NCBI GenBank assembly: GCA_948567375.1
Contig: OX419760.1
Span: 186,001-250,000, forward strand
Length of the DNA stretch: 64,000 nt
Direction: 5' to 3'
DNA from: Lunularia cruciata
Lineage: Eukaryota; Streptophyta; Marchantiopsida; Lunulariales; Lunulariaceae
In this document: positions 1 through 12,979 of the stretch, in pieces
Layout: each line of letters opens with the position of its first letter
Numbering within the stretch: position 1 is the stretch's first letter
Position numbers and translations under genes: made by a program
Notes under the pieces: model-generated
What the model saw: the letters and a program-made list of their open reading frames with translations, nothing else
The model's database searches: none
Told to the model about the DNA's origin: nothing

Positions 1-1832
1 AATCTGATCTGATGTTCTGCACTATTGCCGGTAACAACAACAACAATGGGATGTTGAACTGGTTCTAGATGATTGAGCCAATCTTGATGTGTTTTCATGT
101 GGTTCTTGGCTCTGGAATCAATGTATCACTCCCCAATAGGCTGCATCATAGTCTCCATGACATGGATTATTCTCAATATGCTCTCTTCTTCAAGATAATT
201 ATAGTTGTCAAAGTTACAAGCTACAAAATTCTATTGAGCAATGTAGCCTCTACAAACATTACATTGTTGGTGTTGTCTCTTGTGACAATCACAAGAATAG
301 TTGCCTTTTTCACCACAATGGTTACATTGCCCAAGGGGATGTAGCTTTTTCTCTTATTTGAATCTTGACTTTGTTGTGGTTGGGCGGGTCCGTGGTTTTA
401 GTAACAACTTGGTTGTTGATGCTAATGTCCATGATTGGATGCACCTCCTCCATTGTGTGGGAAATCCCACATCCAAAAACACTTCTTGTTACCTCTACTT
501 GCACCTACATATAGAGCTTGATCTTGCTTATACAAATTTGAGGAAGACCATTGGTTTCCTATCAATCACATCTCTTTACTTCCAACAAGGGAGTCAGATC
601 TTGAAGTGAATGAAAAGTCTCGTGCACAACAACAATCAATGTTTGAAAATATCATTACTCAAGACCCAATCCTTGTAAAGTGATCATCATCTATTATAAC
701 TCCAATCTATTATAACTGCCGATTTGGTCAACAATACTCCTTATGGACAAATGTACCCATTCATAGATTGTGATCCCTACCTAACAACATTAAGTTTATG
801 GTTCAGCTACAACTTTCACACCTTGGTAGATGTCTCAAACACCCTTCCAACTGCCTTCCATGCACCTTGTGGTGTCTATGCATCTTGAACATAATCACAT
901 ATAGAAGAAAAAATAGAATTCATAAATTAATGCAAGACTTGGGTGGCTTGTTTCTTGCATTTCTCACCTTTGAGCTCTTATCATCTCCTTGCTTGTGACA
1001 AGCTCTTATAGTTCTTGTCCCATGAGGAAATATTTCATGCATAGTTTCCATACAACTTAGTTGCCATTGTCAAGCTTCTTGCTTGTGATGGAGCTCACAT
1101 TGAATTCAACCATGGTTGATCTTTACTGACAAATTTAATGAGCAAGTTTTCTACTTTGACTAAAGATAATCCCCTCATGCACATTATAAACCATGCTCCC
1201 AACTCTATGCCTTGCTAAACATGAATGTCTATCAACTCTAAAAGAAGACAAGAATATCAAGAACCTTTCATAAAACCACCCATTTGAAGTACAACAAATA
1301 TAAAAGAGCCTCCTCAACTGTGGTTGAATGGGAAACACCAAGAAATGCCAAGAACTCATATTGGAAGGTGAAAAAAGAGTGACCTCTTAAAAATTTGCAA
1401 AGTTTGTGCAAATTATTCTATGCTAGTGCTCCCAACCTTATCATTGGTTTTATTCCTACAAAGGGAATTTGGGAAAGTTTCATTTGGAAGATATTGGCCT
1501 TTGAAGAATTTGTTGTCAAAATCATTGATTGCACAAAAACTTGGTAAATAACTAAACTTGAGCCTTTTAAACAAGAAAATCATAAGGGACTAGGTGATGT
1601 TATTTTGGCCAGAAAATGCTATCTTGGCCCCCAGAAATACAATGAAAGTTTTGGCTAGGTATATTTTTGGTACTTCTCCTCACCACCTTCTTGCTAATGG
1701 AACTCTATGTTCAATAGCACGACTTGCTACTACACCACAAAAAGGATTGCTTTCTCCAAGCTGCACTTCTCTTGCTCACCTTGCACAATCATGCATCCAA
1801 GGCTCTCTTTGCTCTCTGTCACTTTGATACCA
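1..1832 (-). mobile_element. decayed Ty1/copia gag region (5' part of a minus-strand element)
   Basis: Read on the minus strand from a primer-binding site at 1822-1832 (TGGTATCAAAG, the initiator-Met tRNA type) towards position 1. Around 800-880 the minus strand reads AWKAVGRVFETSTKV, which fits the copia gag (UBN2-type) pattern of a Trp-Leu segment followed by a Leu-rich helix. At 285-326 it reads QCNHCGEKGNYSCDC, a CCHC zinc knuckle whose His is replaced by Asn. Many stops and frameshifts separate these pieces, so no gag protein can be made. The pol region would lie left of the window. The copia assignment comes from motif order and primer-binding site and is an inference. Open frames on the + strand here are shadows. 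Confidence 0.6.
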
Positions 1833-2007
1833 TGTCAAGAAACTCCAAACTCACACAAAAGAGAGAGTGGAAATGACCCAAAGGAACAATTAGGTAGGCA
1901 ATGCCCCCTATTATATATAAAAATCAAAGAAAAATGTGCTACCCACATGGAATGTAGGCCAAGAACCTAGTGGGCCACATAGGTGATGGCTTTCTAACTT
2001 TATAACA
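1833..2007 (-). repeat. candidate 5' LTR of the minus-strand copia remnant
   Basis: Directly behind the primer-binding site the minus strand ends in CTTGACA, the expected CA terminus of an LTR. A TATA-like run (TATATATAA on the minus strand, near 1912-1922) fits an LTR promoter. The outer edge is set at TGTTATAAAG on the minus strand (2007), the first plausible TG start, but it is uncertain because the partner LTR is outside the window. Confidence 0.45.
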
Positions 2008-3479
2008 AGTATACTAAGTGGGAATGAAATGGTATACGAGCTTAGTCTAACCTTGAACTAGCTCACACTTATATAGAGCTTGGAGTCTCAATACTTTGCA
2101 TATAAGAGAAAATAGATTTCAATAAATTTGTAGTTAAAGCTCATTTTTGAGTGAGCATTACATAGGAATTTTAAAGGCTAGATGGAATTACTTACAAGAA
2201 TTAAGAGTACAATTGAAGAGCATGAATAAGGAATATGAATTCATATCTATTGTGATGGTTAGTGTGCATTGTTTTACATAACTTCTTGATAAATAGATTT
2301 GACATGTGTGTAGAAGAGGAAGGTGAACTTTTTGTTGAGTTTGATATAAGCATTTATCCAATGTTGGTGGAATTTTGAACCTATAATAATTAAAAAAATT
2401 TGTTATAGAAGTGTTCAAATTTTTTGTATAGAAGTTTATGAGACTTAGACAATATTTCAATCCGAGCATCACTCTAGGTATTGTTGGTTCTATAGGGTGT
2501 TGCTTCAAGTTTGGTTGGTGATCTAGGGTATTACATTATGGTGGAAAGTTTTATAATCAATTTGAATAAGTTTTTCATTCTAGAAGTATACTTATCAAAG
2601 AAATATTCAAATTTTGGGCATAAAGATGCATTAATTGGAAAAATAATATTCAAATTCTCTAAATGAAGTATTCACACTTTGAGGTTATGATGCATTAGTC
2701 ATTGAAAAAAATATACAAAATATTATGTGAAATACCCAAATTCTTGGAATTAAGTTTTATTTTTTGTGTGAAATTTGAGACTTAGTTATGACAAATGTGG
2801 ACTATTTACAAATCAAGATGTTGCTTTATTGTGTGAAGATGGAGAAATGAATTCTTTGATGTTTTTATATGAAGGTGAGGGTGGGTTTTGGGACCAAAGA
2901 GTGAAGAGTCACCTTTGTAGTGGTACCAAGTTCAAAGGGAAGATGCATCCTTACATGCATTAATTCTACTTAAGAACACGACAAACGTACATTTATTCAT
3001 TTGCAAAGAAGGAGGTTAAGGAAATTTGAAATTTGGGAAAGGAAGGATGAGAATTGCAAGATAGGTGAGAAGAGAGTAGGGAAGCAAGAGAAGATAACAG
3101 GGAAGCATTGCCAAAGAGAAGAGAGCAATGAGAAAATAGTTAATATTGTAGATTATGAGAAAATATAGGATATGCCTAACATGGAGGTTTTTCAATGAAA
3201 GAGAATGGCTCATTGATTTCAACTCTATTCTAAATCATAAGATTGCATCAAGTGCAGGTGGTCAAACAAGAATCAAATAAGAAATCAGTTGAATCAATTT
3301 GAGAGGGTGACTTGGATGCACTTGGATTGAAGGTGTACAATGGAATGTAATATCCTTGCTCAAATGTAAGTATTTCTTGATCAAATCCACTAAATTGAGT
3401 CTAATTTGAGTAGTAATGGAGTTTATGCTATAGATTTCCCTTGCCTAGATCCCATGGAGAAAATTACCACCCCCTTAGA
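2008..3479. other. AT-rich intergenic sequence, nothing recognised
   Basis: I see no domain, RNA gene or clear repeat. A 106-codon open frame on the minus strand (2188-2508) has no recognisable motif and sits in AT-rich DNA; I treat it as chance. The sequence is CpG-poor, like the retroelement debris around it. Confidence 0.4.
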
Positions 3480-3840
3480 CCTATTAAGAATTTGATTGGT
3501 TCTATGCAAAAAACACCATAGTGAACACTCTTATAGATCTTATGGATGGACCAAACCCCATTTGCCCCAAGCAAACTCCCAACAAACCTTGTTTGCATAG
3601 TGAAACCTTCAACAAACCCCCTTCAAACACCCAGTTTGGCAAGCAAGAAAATCCTATCTTTGGTACTAGAAAGGTTTGTCCCTCAATAAGCAAACCTCAT
3701 CTGACTAAAGTGGACCTCCATCCTAGTGTCAATGATCCCATGCACCTCAAGCAAACCTCCTGGTTTTTCCAACAAATCATGTATTTTCTCCAACAAATCC
3801 CTTCCAACATGAGCAAAGCAACTACTTGTGTGTAAAAAAA
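3480..3840. repeat. C-rich decayed minisatellite-like tract
   Basis: The + strand repeats variants of CAAACCCCNTT, CAACAAACC and TTTGCCCCAAGCAAAC at irregular spacings of about 20-35 bases. The strand bias (C-rich, G-poor) is strong and ends sharply near 3840. A similar tract occurs at 14980-15500. The units are too diverged to define one period by eye. Confidence 0.5.
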
Positions 3841-5159
3841 TAGACTTCCTAGTAATATTGTTTAGATAAGGGGAAGTTCTTTAGTCATTCTCAATAAAAC
3901 TTGCAGTTTTGTCAAACCTTGGAGTTAAGTAAGATGAGAGGAGTTGGAGGCAAAGAACTATGTTATACTACAAGGTAACCATTACACCTCAAGGTTAAGC
4001 AAAAAGATGCATTCACTTTGGGGACATGTCGGATCAATACAAAGAAGGTCAGTCATAGGGTATGAAACAATAAGTACAAATTAGGATGGCATGCCATGTC
4101 AAATAGGATTTGGTTAGCATTGCCAAAAGAATGGTAAGCATTGGCCAAGTCATAAGAATTGCATGATGTCATACATGAGAAGTTGGAGGACTGGTTGAAG
4201 ATTGAACAAAAAGAAAGGATTTACAATCAATTTTAAGGACTTGATGAGGGAAAGTTAGCTATAGAAACCTTCATGAATTCCTTTACAGGTTTGTCAAGAG
4301 CAATTGGAATTTCAAGATAGTGCAAGTTGAGTTGAGTTATTTCTATCACCAAAATTCCAAAGAAGGGAGGCAGAAAAAAGTTGATGGGATGGAACATTCA
4401 TAGTCCACACATTGATAAGTGGGAGATGGAAACCTGGCATGTGAAGTTAGTCAAATTATAGCCAACATTCCTCCTTTGGAACTAGGAGGTAAGTTTTCCT
4501 TGAATTCTGCATGAGATGATCAATGAGGGATAGATGGTAGTCAGAAACAACAAGGTAATCCACATGAGTAAGACCTACATGATCCAATGCTGGTGTTGGG
4601 GTTTGAAGTTGGAGATCCTTGAGGATAGACATTTGATATAATTTTGGGCCAAAGGATGAGATAGACAAAATCAAGGTCAAATTTTCAAAAGAGAGATCGG
4701 GGAATGGATACATGAAAGTATAGTATAGAGATCTTATCAAACACTATATTATAAGTTCACTCATACATCTATTTAAACATGAGAAAGCCACTTACATTAG
4801 TGTTACACAAGCAATATTCTTTGATAGGTTGTTTTTGGAGGCAAGTGTTAATTGAGGTAAGATCTTTCATACTTATCTGCAAAAGATGGCAAGGGACTTA
4901 GATTGTGGACTATGAACCTTGTTACATTATACCCTTTGTTATGCATTTGTAATTTGGTCTAAACCTATTAACACAAGAAGAAAGATAGAAGTTCACAAGT
5001 CATTTTTACTTGAATGAGGTTTTTTATGGGGATCATAACTATATTTCATTCATGGAGCAACCCAAAGAAGGAGATGAGAGGCTTAGGTTGATAGGAGAGT
5101 TTTTCAAAATAGAATGAGAGGCTCCAAAGAGCAAAATGAAACACAAACTCTCACCTTAG
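3841..5159. other. degenerate repeat-derived sequence, unassigned
   Basis: No reliable domain. Near 4190-4310 the + strand carries short open stretches rich in Glu, Lys and Leu that could be gag debris, since coiled-coil retroelement ORF remnants follow. No LTR or primer-binding site was found. Confidence 0.3.
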
Positions 5160-6501
5160 AGTAAATGAACCTCATTCAGATTACCAAACAACCAAGGAAA
5201 GAACTTGAAGAGCTCATTTATCTTTCTTTGGAGGATAAAGCTATTATAAGCTCTCAAAGTGAGATCAAGATAGAGGAGGATGAGTTCATGGGGAGGGCCT
5301 TGGGCTCAAAGACAAACTCAAAGGGAAATAAATATGATGGAATCATGTAGTCTAGACCTAGTGTAATTGAGCTCTTTGTTGATGCAGAGCCAAAGGTAAA
5401 GGAAGATAAAAGAGAAGAGGAATGAAGTCCCACAAGTGTTCCAACAATGAGTCAAGACCCAATGTAAGAGTTTGTTCCAAGTGTGCTTGTAGTCACAATG
5501 ATTCAAAGTGTTGTGTAGATTTGGTGGTTTCAAGAATTGAGTCTTTGTGGAGAGCATAGTGTAGATGGTTCCAAGCTCATCATGGGTACTTTGTATCCAC
5601 TGATTAGTTACTAGCACACTCTATTGACAATTTATAAAATTTATTACTTGGGGTGAGCAATTACACGTCATTGGTAAAGGCAATCCATGCCGATGAGTCA
5701 ACACTACAAGGAAAGTTAGATAACATGCAAAGTGAGTTTGAGTTAATGCAAAAATTGAGAATTACACATCAAGTGCACATCAAAGCAATAGAACAAGCAC
5801 TGGATAAAAGAGAAAGAGAGTTAGAAAAGATATCCTTAGTGATCCAAAATCAGACCAAGTAGATCTAATGTCTTTAGGATGAAGTGAATATATTACAAGT
5901 AATGAGTCTATATAGAAGCAAAAAGAACAAGAAAATGAACTTTGCAAGCACAATGAAGAGGAAACCCAACTTGGAGTTGAATTACATTCTATGCAAAGTG
6001 GTGGAGATTTCCTTAACGACACTTTAGAAGGAACTTACCCTTTGAGATAATTGAATTGCAAGAGATATTGACCAAATTTGAAGAAGACATGAGGAATCAT
6101 GCTATTGTCATAATTTTGCAAGTGGACATATTACTTGAGAAAGCAAACATAGAGGTTCTTAAAGGAGAAGTGTTGGAGGAGATGATACTTTGGGTTCAAA
6201 TGATAATGTCTACTCAAATGGAGAGAGTAATGACCAAAGCCTTATTGCATAAGCTTAAGCTACATGTGCAAGACACAAGGAACAAGGCGGCCAAGATGTG
6301 GATATGAACAGATTATTTGTGAAGCTTCAAAGTTGTTGTGACAGTCTTTGTCTAGATGTTACTATGATGCAAAGTGACATTAAGGAACTTTGCACCTTAC
6401 TTAAACCCAAAGTAGCTTTGCAGTGTGAAGAAGGAGGTGAAATTGGATCCAAAGAAGGAGATAAGGTAATTAGAGAAGAAGTAGAGCAAGTAGGTGGTTG
6501 A
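5160..6501 (+). pseudogene. broken coiled-coil ORFs, probably a retroelement accessory or gag-like protein
   Basis: Four short open frames follow one another on the + strand (5165-5350, 5653-5862, 6056-6307, 6298-6501). Their products are rich in Glu, Lys, Leu and Gln with heptad-like spacing, for example MSNYTSLVKAIHADES followed by KLDNMQSEFELMQKLR and later LDKRERELEKISLV. They look like pieces of one long coiled-coil protein broken by stops and frameshifts. I recognise no catalytic domain. Comparable Lys/Glu-rich broken frames occur at 32386-33540, 39171-41141 and on the minus strand at 52691-55620, always next to LTR-element sequence. That suggests a non-catalytic ORF of large LTR elements. 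A degenerate host gene cannot be excluded. Confidence 0.4.
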
Positions 6502-9500
6502 GATGGTCCAACTATGGTAGTTAGTATGGTAGATTACTATAATGGCCAAAGTAGCAATTATTTTCAATTTTTGTAACTCTTGAGTGGTTTGGCTATTTAG
6601 AAAAGATATGCAAGATACTTTGTGGTTTGGTCAGAGCAAAAGGTGAATAAGTGAAAGAGCTTAGTGCTCCTTTTCATTTTTCTTATTTCTCAAATGAAGT
6701 CTTTGCAATTGTGTGTTTAACATGTCTGATGAATCTTTGCAAAGAAGTAATGAATGTTTTGTATGTTTGATCTTGAGCATTTCTTGACTATGTATATTGG
6801 ATCTTTAGTCAAAACTACCAATGAAGGATCTTGAGGGAACTAAAATATTGATAGAAATCAATAGTTGAGTTAAAGTATTGGAGAATGTGCGATGAAGTAG
6901 CTTTGTGAGAAATGCATACCTTTTGGGAAGGGTGGAACATGGATTTGAGCAAAGTCATTTGACAATGAAATAAACTCCTTTGTATTAAATTGAATAATCA
7001 TGAACAAGAGCAATTTGGATTCAAAGTTATCAAGACTATGATTTTTGAGTTCTTATTCCCACATTATGACTTCATGGTGTTGTTGTGCTCTTTTGGGAGT
7101 GGTTTTTGTCAAAGATTTTATATATGTGATATCAAAGAACTACTTTGGTGACTTTCACTTTGTATTCAATTATTCCTAACTAGTATCCTCATGTGAGAAA
7201 ATGATTACTCAAAAATTTTACTACAAACATGTGGGTTGTTATACAAAACCTAGCCCTATTTTTGAGTTGGTTTTAGTTTTGGTTTTGGTTTGGTTTTTGA
7301 GTGTGTTTGAATCTCTATTATCATAGGTTAGTTTGTGTAAAAATTTTGTGAGCACATGGAATGTGGAAAGAAATGGGACAGTTGTTGGGAGACCATCTAC
7401 ATTGAAATTTAAGGGCATACAAGAGACATTTGCTTTGCAAAGTGAGAATACAAGATGAAGGCATTATGTTCCTTACCATTGGGTGTAGGATTGGTTACAT
7501 GGAAAAATTGCACAACCAAGAGATATTTGGCTTGGCAATGCATATACTCAACATGACAAATGATGGGGTTCACTTTTCATCCTTACTAAGAGACCAAATT
7601 TGGTGCATGGGCATATCATCTTCAATGTGAAGATGAAGATTGAGAGGTCCAAAGATGATTATGATTAGTCAAAGCTTATGTTGTAGGTTGTTAAGGTTGA
7701 GATGAAATTTTTACAAAAACAACTCCACCATCTAAATGGTAGACAATTCAAGATAACATTTGTATGATAGTTTCTAACTCATATCTTCTTAGAAAGTGGA
7801 TTGATGAATCAGGATTAGATGATATACAATACTACCACAAAGGAGAAGGATTTCTTTGTCCATGGCATAGTTGAGGATGAGGAGGGTGAGTGAGAGTAGT
7901 GTAGAGATTCTTTTTAGAAAATATAAGTTTTTTGCATTTTTATTAGATTTTCCTTACAAATAATATTAATTAATATAATATTAATGATTTTTCAAAAAAA
8001 ATTATATGTTTTATTTTAATATTTTAATTTGTGGATAGATCACCATTCCAATATTGGTCCTCTAGAGGATTGTATCTTAGATGGTGGTGTTGTGAGAGGA
8101 TGAGAGGAAACTTTTACATTTTACACTACCCATTGTTAGGTTAAGGCATGATGAAGAGCCATCTCTATCATCTTGATTTGAGAGAGAGAGGGAGAGCTAG
8201 GAAGTGTTGAGCTAAGAGAGAGTGAGTTATATGTAAGTAGGTAGACTTAGTAAACATGAGAGTTTTTTTGTTGTTGAAAGAAAGCATAATTTGGCACAAA
8301 AGGAAAATTCTTTCATAATTACAAAGAACACTAGAGCACAAAGATTAGGTGACCTAGATAGGGTTGTGCTAGGAAGTGCAAGAGAAGTTGACCTAGTGGA
8401 GAGGAAGTGAGAAGGAGAGGGGTTTAATAGAGTTTAGGGGGAGAAGGGGGAACACTTTAGGAACATGGAGAGTACATAGTGAGAGAGATTGGTTGAGTTA
8501 GATAGGCTTGTGTGCCAAAGAGAGATAACAATCAAGGAGTATTGAGATCTAAAGGAGTTCTATGACAAAGAGTTGGATATTAATAAGACAATAGTAGATG
8601 AGTTCTATATAACTTATGAGGGGATCAAGAGAGTTATAGATGAGTCTAAGATACTTCACTAGAGATAGTAATACATATGTAGACTCGGATAGACAATACA
8701 TACAATATACAATGTCAATCACTAGATTCAAACTGTTGAGTTAGAGATGTTGTCTAATGAGACTTATTTTAGTATAAAGACATGGTTGTAAGCAACCTAA
8801 AAAGGTTCTCATTTGCATGGAGGACCTAGGAGATAGCCTAGTGTGATGACACCTTATATCATTATTCTTGCTTGGAGACTGCAAGTTTTAGATGACCTTG
8901 CATCCCCATCCACATTTGGAGATACACATGAAGAGATTGAGTGGCTTAATTAGAGGAGAATGACAATGAGAGGTGAGGTTTCAAACTTAAGATTTTGAGA
9001 GAAAAGATAAATTTATATTGTTAATTTATTCCTTGTATCATTTATAATTATAAGAGATGGAGGAAGTTTTTAATGTTGGATGTTAGTTGTCTAATAGACA
9101 TTAGGTGTGTTAGCAATTCTCTCTTCACTTAATGGTATGAGTTGATACACCATTTTGGATTATTCCATTATAAAGGCAAGAGTACTTGTAGATATGTACT
9201 AGAGCTTGGAGTTAGAGAGCTGGTAGAATATTGTGTGATGCACTTTGAGATTATCATCTAGATTGGTAGCACAAAGATAGATTGCAAGCATCTTTTACAA
9301 AACACATGGGAAAGTGTTCCTTACTTGAAAGATTATAAACAAAGGCATGTTTCATGGCCTTTCTTTTAGCAAGACCATGGGTTTAGGGTTTAGGTTAGCC
9401 ACGGGATGACATGGATGGATACAAGAACCATTAGAGAGGTTTTACACATAGACCTTATAGTATACTTATAGCCTTATTTTTATCACTTTGAGAAATATTA

Positions 9501-10229
9501 ATAATTGATAATGCATTTATTCCATATTATATGAATCATCTCCAAGGTGTTATTCATCTTTCAGTATTTACTCTTTTTCATACAAGAGCAAGAGATTTAT
9601 ACATCTTATAATAGACCTGCTTATAGTTCATTTAGATAAATTCAAAGGAGACCCATGCTCAACTATTAAGTTCCTCATTGAGTGATGGACTTTGAGTCAA
9701 CTAAAGGTATGTAGTTTGGATTCATATGAGGATTTAGCCCTGAAATTTTAGGACCCCCTTATGCATGATAAAGTGTGAAAACTCATCTAGAGATATAGTC
9801 CAATTTTAGTCAATAAACACATCATTGTACTTATTGATGCAACACAAGAGTAGATTTAGAGTATAATGCCTTCTACTAGATACCAATTCAAAACATACCA
9901 TTCACTTTATAATTATATCATGAGTAGTTATTTTCATTTGTATATTTCACCATAGTTTTTATATATATAGGCTTTTTGATATTCATCAAAATGGTTTATT
10001 GAATTATGGTTACTTTGTATTCTTATCCCCATTGGGATGGTTGCCTTGATCACTATTTAGATGCTTTAGCTTAGAGCATTTTTCTTTATGTTCTTTTTAT
10101 TTTTTACATAATTATTACATAATAATTTTTCAATATCTAATACCTTGCATTTTTATGTAGTTTTTTTGATATCTTTGTGAAATTTTGGTTTTGTATTAAT
10201 ACCTTCCTCTAGCACTTCATATTGCCTTA
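6502..10229. other. repeat-derived AT-rich sequence without recognisable genes
   Basis: Contains a GT-rich run (7260-7310), a purine-rich stretch (about 8165-8460) with a polypurine-tract-like run AGGGGGAGAAGGGGGAA at 8436-8452, and a short telomere-like motif GGTTTAGGGTTTAGG at 9380-9394. The purine run could be the tract before a 3' LTR, but I could not find a matching LTR pair. No ORF above 77 codons and no domain was identified. Confidence 0.4.
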
Positions 10230-10581
10230 TGTTGAGTGTGGAGTCTGATTGGAGTATCTAGTTCATTATCCTTTAATAGGCTTTGTAGATGTTGCATGGG
10301 ATAGGAGTTTAGGGAGCACAACTTCCCAATAGGTATCAAGGAAGAAATGCCCCTTGTTGGGTTTTTGGCATGCTGCCCCATAAGGATTCTTTTTTTGGGA
10401 TGAGAGCTCATATGAGCACGGTGATACATTGTAACTTGTGTGATAAACATAATGAAAAAATTAGTAAAACTATGGAATTAGGTAGATTCTTGGCCAAACC
10501 ACATAAAATCTATTTATATGTTTCTCCTTGTCGTGTAGTGATTGATCTTGTTTCTTAGATTGCAGATTCATGTTCCTTACA
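10230..10581 (+). repeat. 5' LTR of the copia element
   Basis: Aligns along its whole length with 14505-14829. Shared blocks include GTGTGGAGTCTGATT near the start, GAGCTCATATGAG / GCGCTCATATGAG in the middle, and TGATTGATCTTGTTTC near the end. It is about 27 bp longer than the 3' copy, through small indels. Confidence 0.9.
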
Positions 10582-10619
10582 ACTTGTATTAAGGCCTGAT
10601 TTAGAGAAGAGTGGAACCA

Positions 10620-11304
10620 ATGGCAAAAGAAGAGAGAGTCAGAATTGATGAGTTTGATGGCAAGGATTTTGGACTTTGGAAGATATAATTTGAGGATTAT
10701 TTGTATAAGAAGAAGTTGCACCTACTTTTGGAGGAAGAAAAACCAAAAGAGATTGAAGATGTTGAGTGGAAGTTGTTAGATCAACATGCTTTAGGTGTGG
10801 TCCAATTGAAGTTGGTAAGGAATGTTGCATATAACATTGTCCATGAGAAGACCACTCATGGATTGATCAGGGCATTATCAAATATATACAAAAGAACCTT
10901 TTCTTCAAGCAAGGTATATTTGATTCACCAATTATTCAATACAAGGATGAAAGAAGGTGCATTGGTCCAAGATCATGTGAATGAATTCAATTCTGTCATA
11001 TCACGATTGGAATCTATGAGGATCAATTTTGATGATGAGATTCAGGATTTGTTTTTGTTATCATTGTTGCTTGATAGTTAGGGAGCAATACTAAAAGCAA
11101 TGAGTAGTTCATCTAGATAAAGTGATTTGAGTTTCAATAACATTTGGGACTTAATTCTCAATGAGGACATTTGTAAATGAAATTTTACAAAATCAATAGG
11201 TATTGTATTATATACTAAAAGAAAGAGAGGTGAATAGTCTGCAAGGATGCAAGGAAATAGTGTGTTGGAATTGCAATAAGGCTGGTCACTTAAAAAATCA
11301 GTGT
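10620..11304 (+). pseudogene. copia gag (capsid and zinc knuckle), broken
   Basis: Starts at ATG 10620 (MAKEERVRIDEFDGKDF), typical of copia gag N-termini, and meets a stop at the codon beginning near 10686. The frame reopens to 11081 with the UBN2-type region (HQLFNTRMKEGALVQDHVNEF, then a Leu-rich end). After a frameshift the zinc knuckle CWNCNKAGHLKNQC at 11263-11304 keeps all four metal ligands. In an active element gag packages the RNA into cytoplasmic particles; this copy cannot be translated as one product. Confidence 0.8.
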
Positions 11305-11311
11305 AAATCTA

Positions 11312-12470
11312 ATGGAAAAGAAGGAAGATAATTTGGTGAATGTAGTAACATCCCAAGATGATGTGCTTTTCTGTTGTGTAAAGTATCCAATAGAATGTTG
11401 GGTTATGTACTTTGGTGCATCATTTCACTCTACTCCGTGCCAAGAGTTGATGCACAATTTTGGTCCTAAAAACCTTAGAAAGGTTCATCTTGCTGATGAA
11501 AAATCCTTATTTATTGAAAAGAAGGGTGATGTGAACATAAAAACCTCTCAAGGGACTATATGGAAGCTGGATATGTCCTTGGACTTAAAAGAAATATGAT
11601 TTTTTTACATCAATCAGATGTGGAAGGATATTGCACATCTTTCAAAAGTGGATAGTGGAAGGTCTAAACCTTGTATGTTATAGATAAATCAGATCATCTG
11701 ATGGTAGTTGAGAATGGAGTCAGTCCTTTGTGGCACCAAAGACTTGGACACATGAGTGAGGAGGGAATGAAGAAATTAGTTGAGAATGGCAATATTTCAA
11801 AGCTGAAGACAATTCAACTTGGCTTTTGCAAACCATGTGTGTTGGGAATGCAAAAGAGGTCACCTACACAAAGGTTGCAAGGGCAAAAATGGCTAGAAAG
11901 CTGGATTTAGTACATGTAGATGTGTATGGTCCTACATTAGTTGATTCACTTGGAGGATCTCTCAACTGTGTCACCTTCATAGATAATGCAATCAAGAAGG
12001 TATATGTTTAGTTTTTGAAAAATAAATCAGATGTGTTCACTACTTTCAAGTTGTGGAAGTCTGAGGTTGAAAACCACATTGGTCAAAAAATAAAATTCTT
12101 TAAACTTGGTAATAGTGGAGAGTACAACAGCAATGAGTTCAAAGATTGTTATGCAAAGAATGGAATTCAAATGGTGAAAATTATTTCTAAGACTCCATAG
12201 CAAAATGGTGTCGCTAAGCACTTAAATAGGAACTCTCAATAAGAGGGCCAAAATTATGAGACTATATGCAAGGTTTCTAAAGACATTTTGGGCAAATGCA
12301 ATTAACACAACAACATACTTGATTAATTGAGGACCCTTAATTCCATTGCAATTCAAGGATTCTTGAGGAGGAATGGTCAAGAAAGGAGGTAAATATTTCA
12401 CACTTGAGAACTTTTGGTTATGTCATATGTAAAGATTAAAGATAATGACAAGAACAAGCTTGATCCTAAA
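11312..12470 (+). pseudogene. copia protease, GAG-pre-integrase and integrase, broken
   Basis: The protease motif near 11400 reads WVMYFGASFHSTP where a functional copy has D-S-G-A, so the catalytic Asp is lost. The GAG-pre-integrase box LWHQRLGHMSEEGMKKL lies near 11730-11780. The integrase core follows in a shifted frame: LVHVDVYGP (first Asp kept), FIDNAIKK, then FKLGNSGEYNSNEF, where the usual D-N-G-G-E has become N-S-G-E, losing the second catalytic Asp. Stops occur at 12010 and about 12198. Confidence 0.8.
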
Positions 12471-12979
12471 TTGCAAAAGTGTTTCTTCATTGGCTATGGG
12501 TCTCATGACATGGGTTATTATTTATAGGATGAAGATAAAAGAAATGTACTAAGAAGGAGAGATACTATTTTTCATGAGAGTGCTACATATAAAGACAAAC
12601 CTATAATGGAGTCCAAATTTACAATGGACTCTACTTACAATGGAATAACAAGAAGATATATTGTTTGGAGATATTTTAGAGAGTGATGTTGCAAGAAACA
12701 AGAGTGTTGTAGAAAATAGAGATAATGTGGTAGATCCAATCATGAAAGTAATTGAATTTAGGAGATCCACTAGAGTGCAAAGACTAATAGAGAGATATTA
12801 TCCATCCACTTATTACCTACTTTTAACAAAAAACATGGTGAGTTTGAATGCTACTCATAGGCAATGCAAATGGATGATGCAATGCATGAAATTTGCAATG
12901 GATGAAAAGTTTGCAATGAAAGAAGAGTTGTCATCCTTGGAAAAGAATGAGACTTGGTCATGGACTAAGTTGCCATAAG

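Noticed and set aside
2188-2508. 106-codon minus-strand open frame
   Set aside because: No domain, AT-rich DNA with many Lys/Asn/Leu/Tyr codons, no regulatory context; likely chance.
8436-8452. Polypurine tract suggesting a 3' LTR boundary
   Set aside because: No TG start directly after it and no matching LTR pair in the window.
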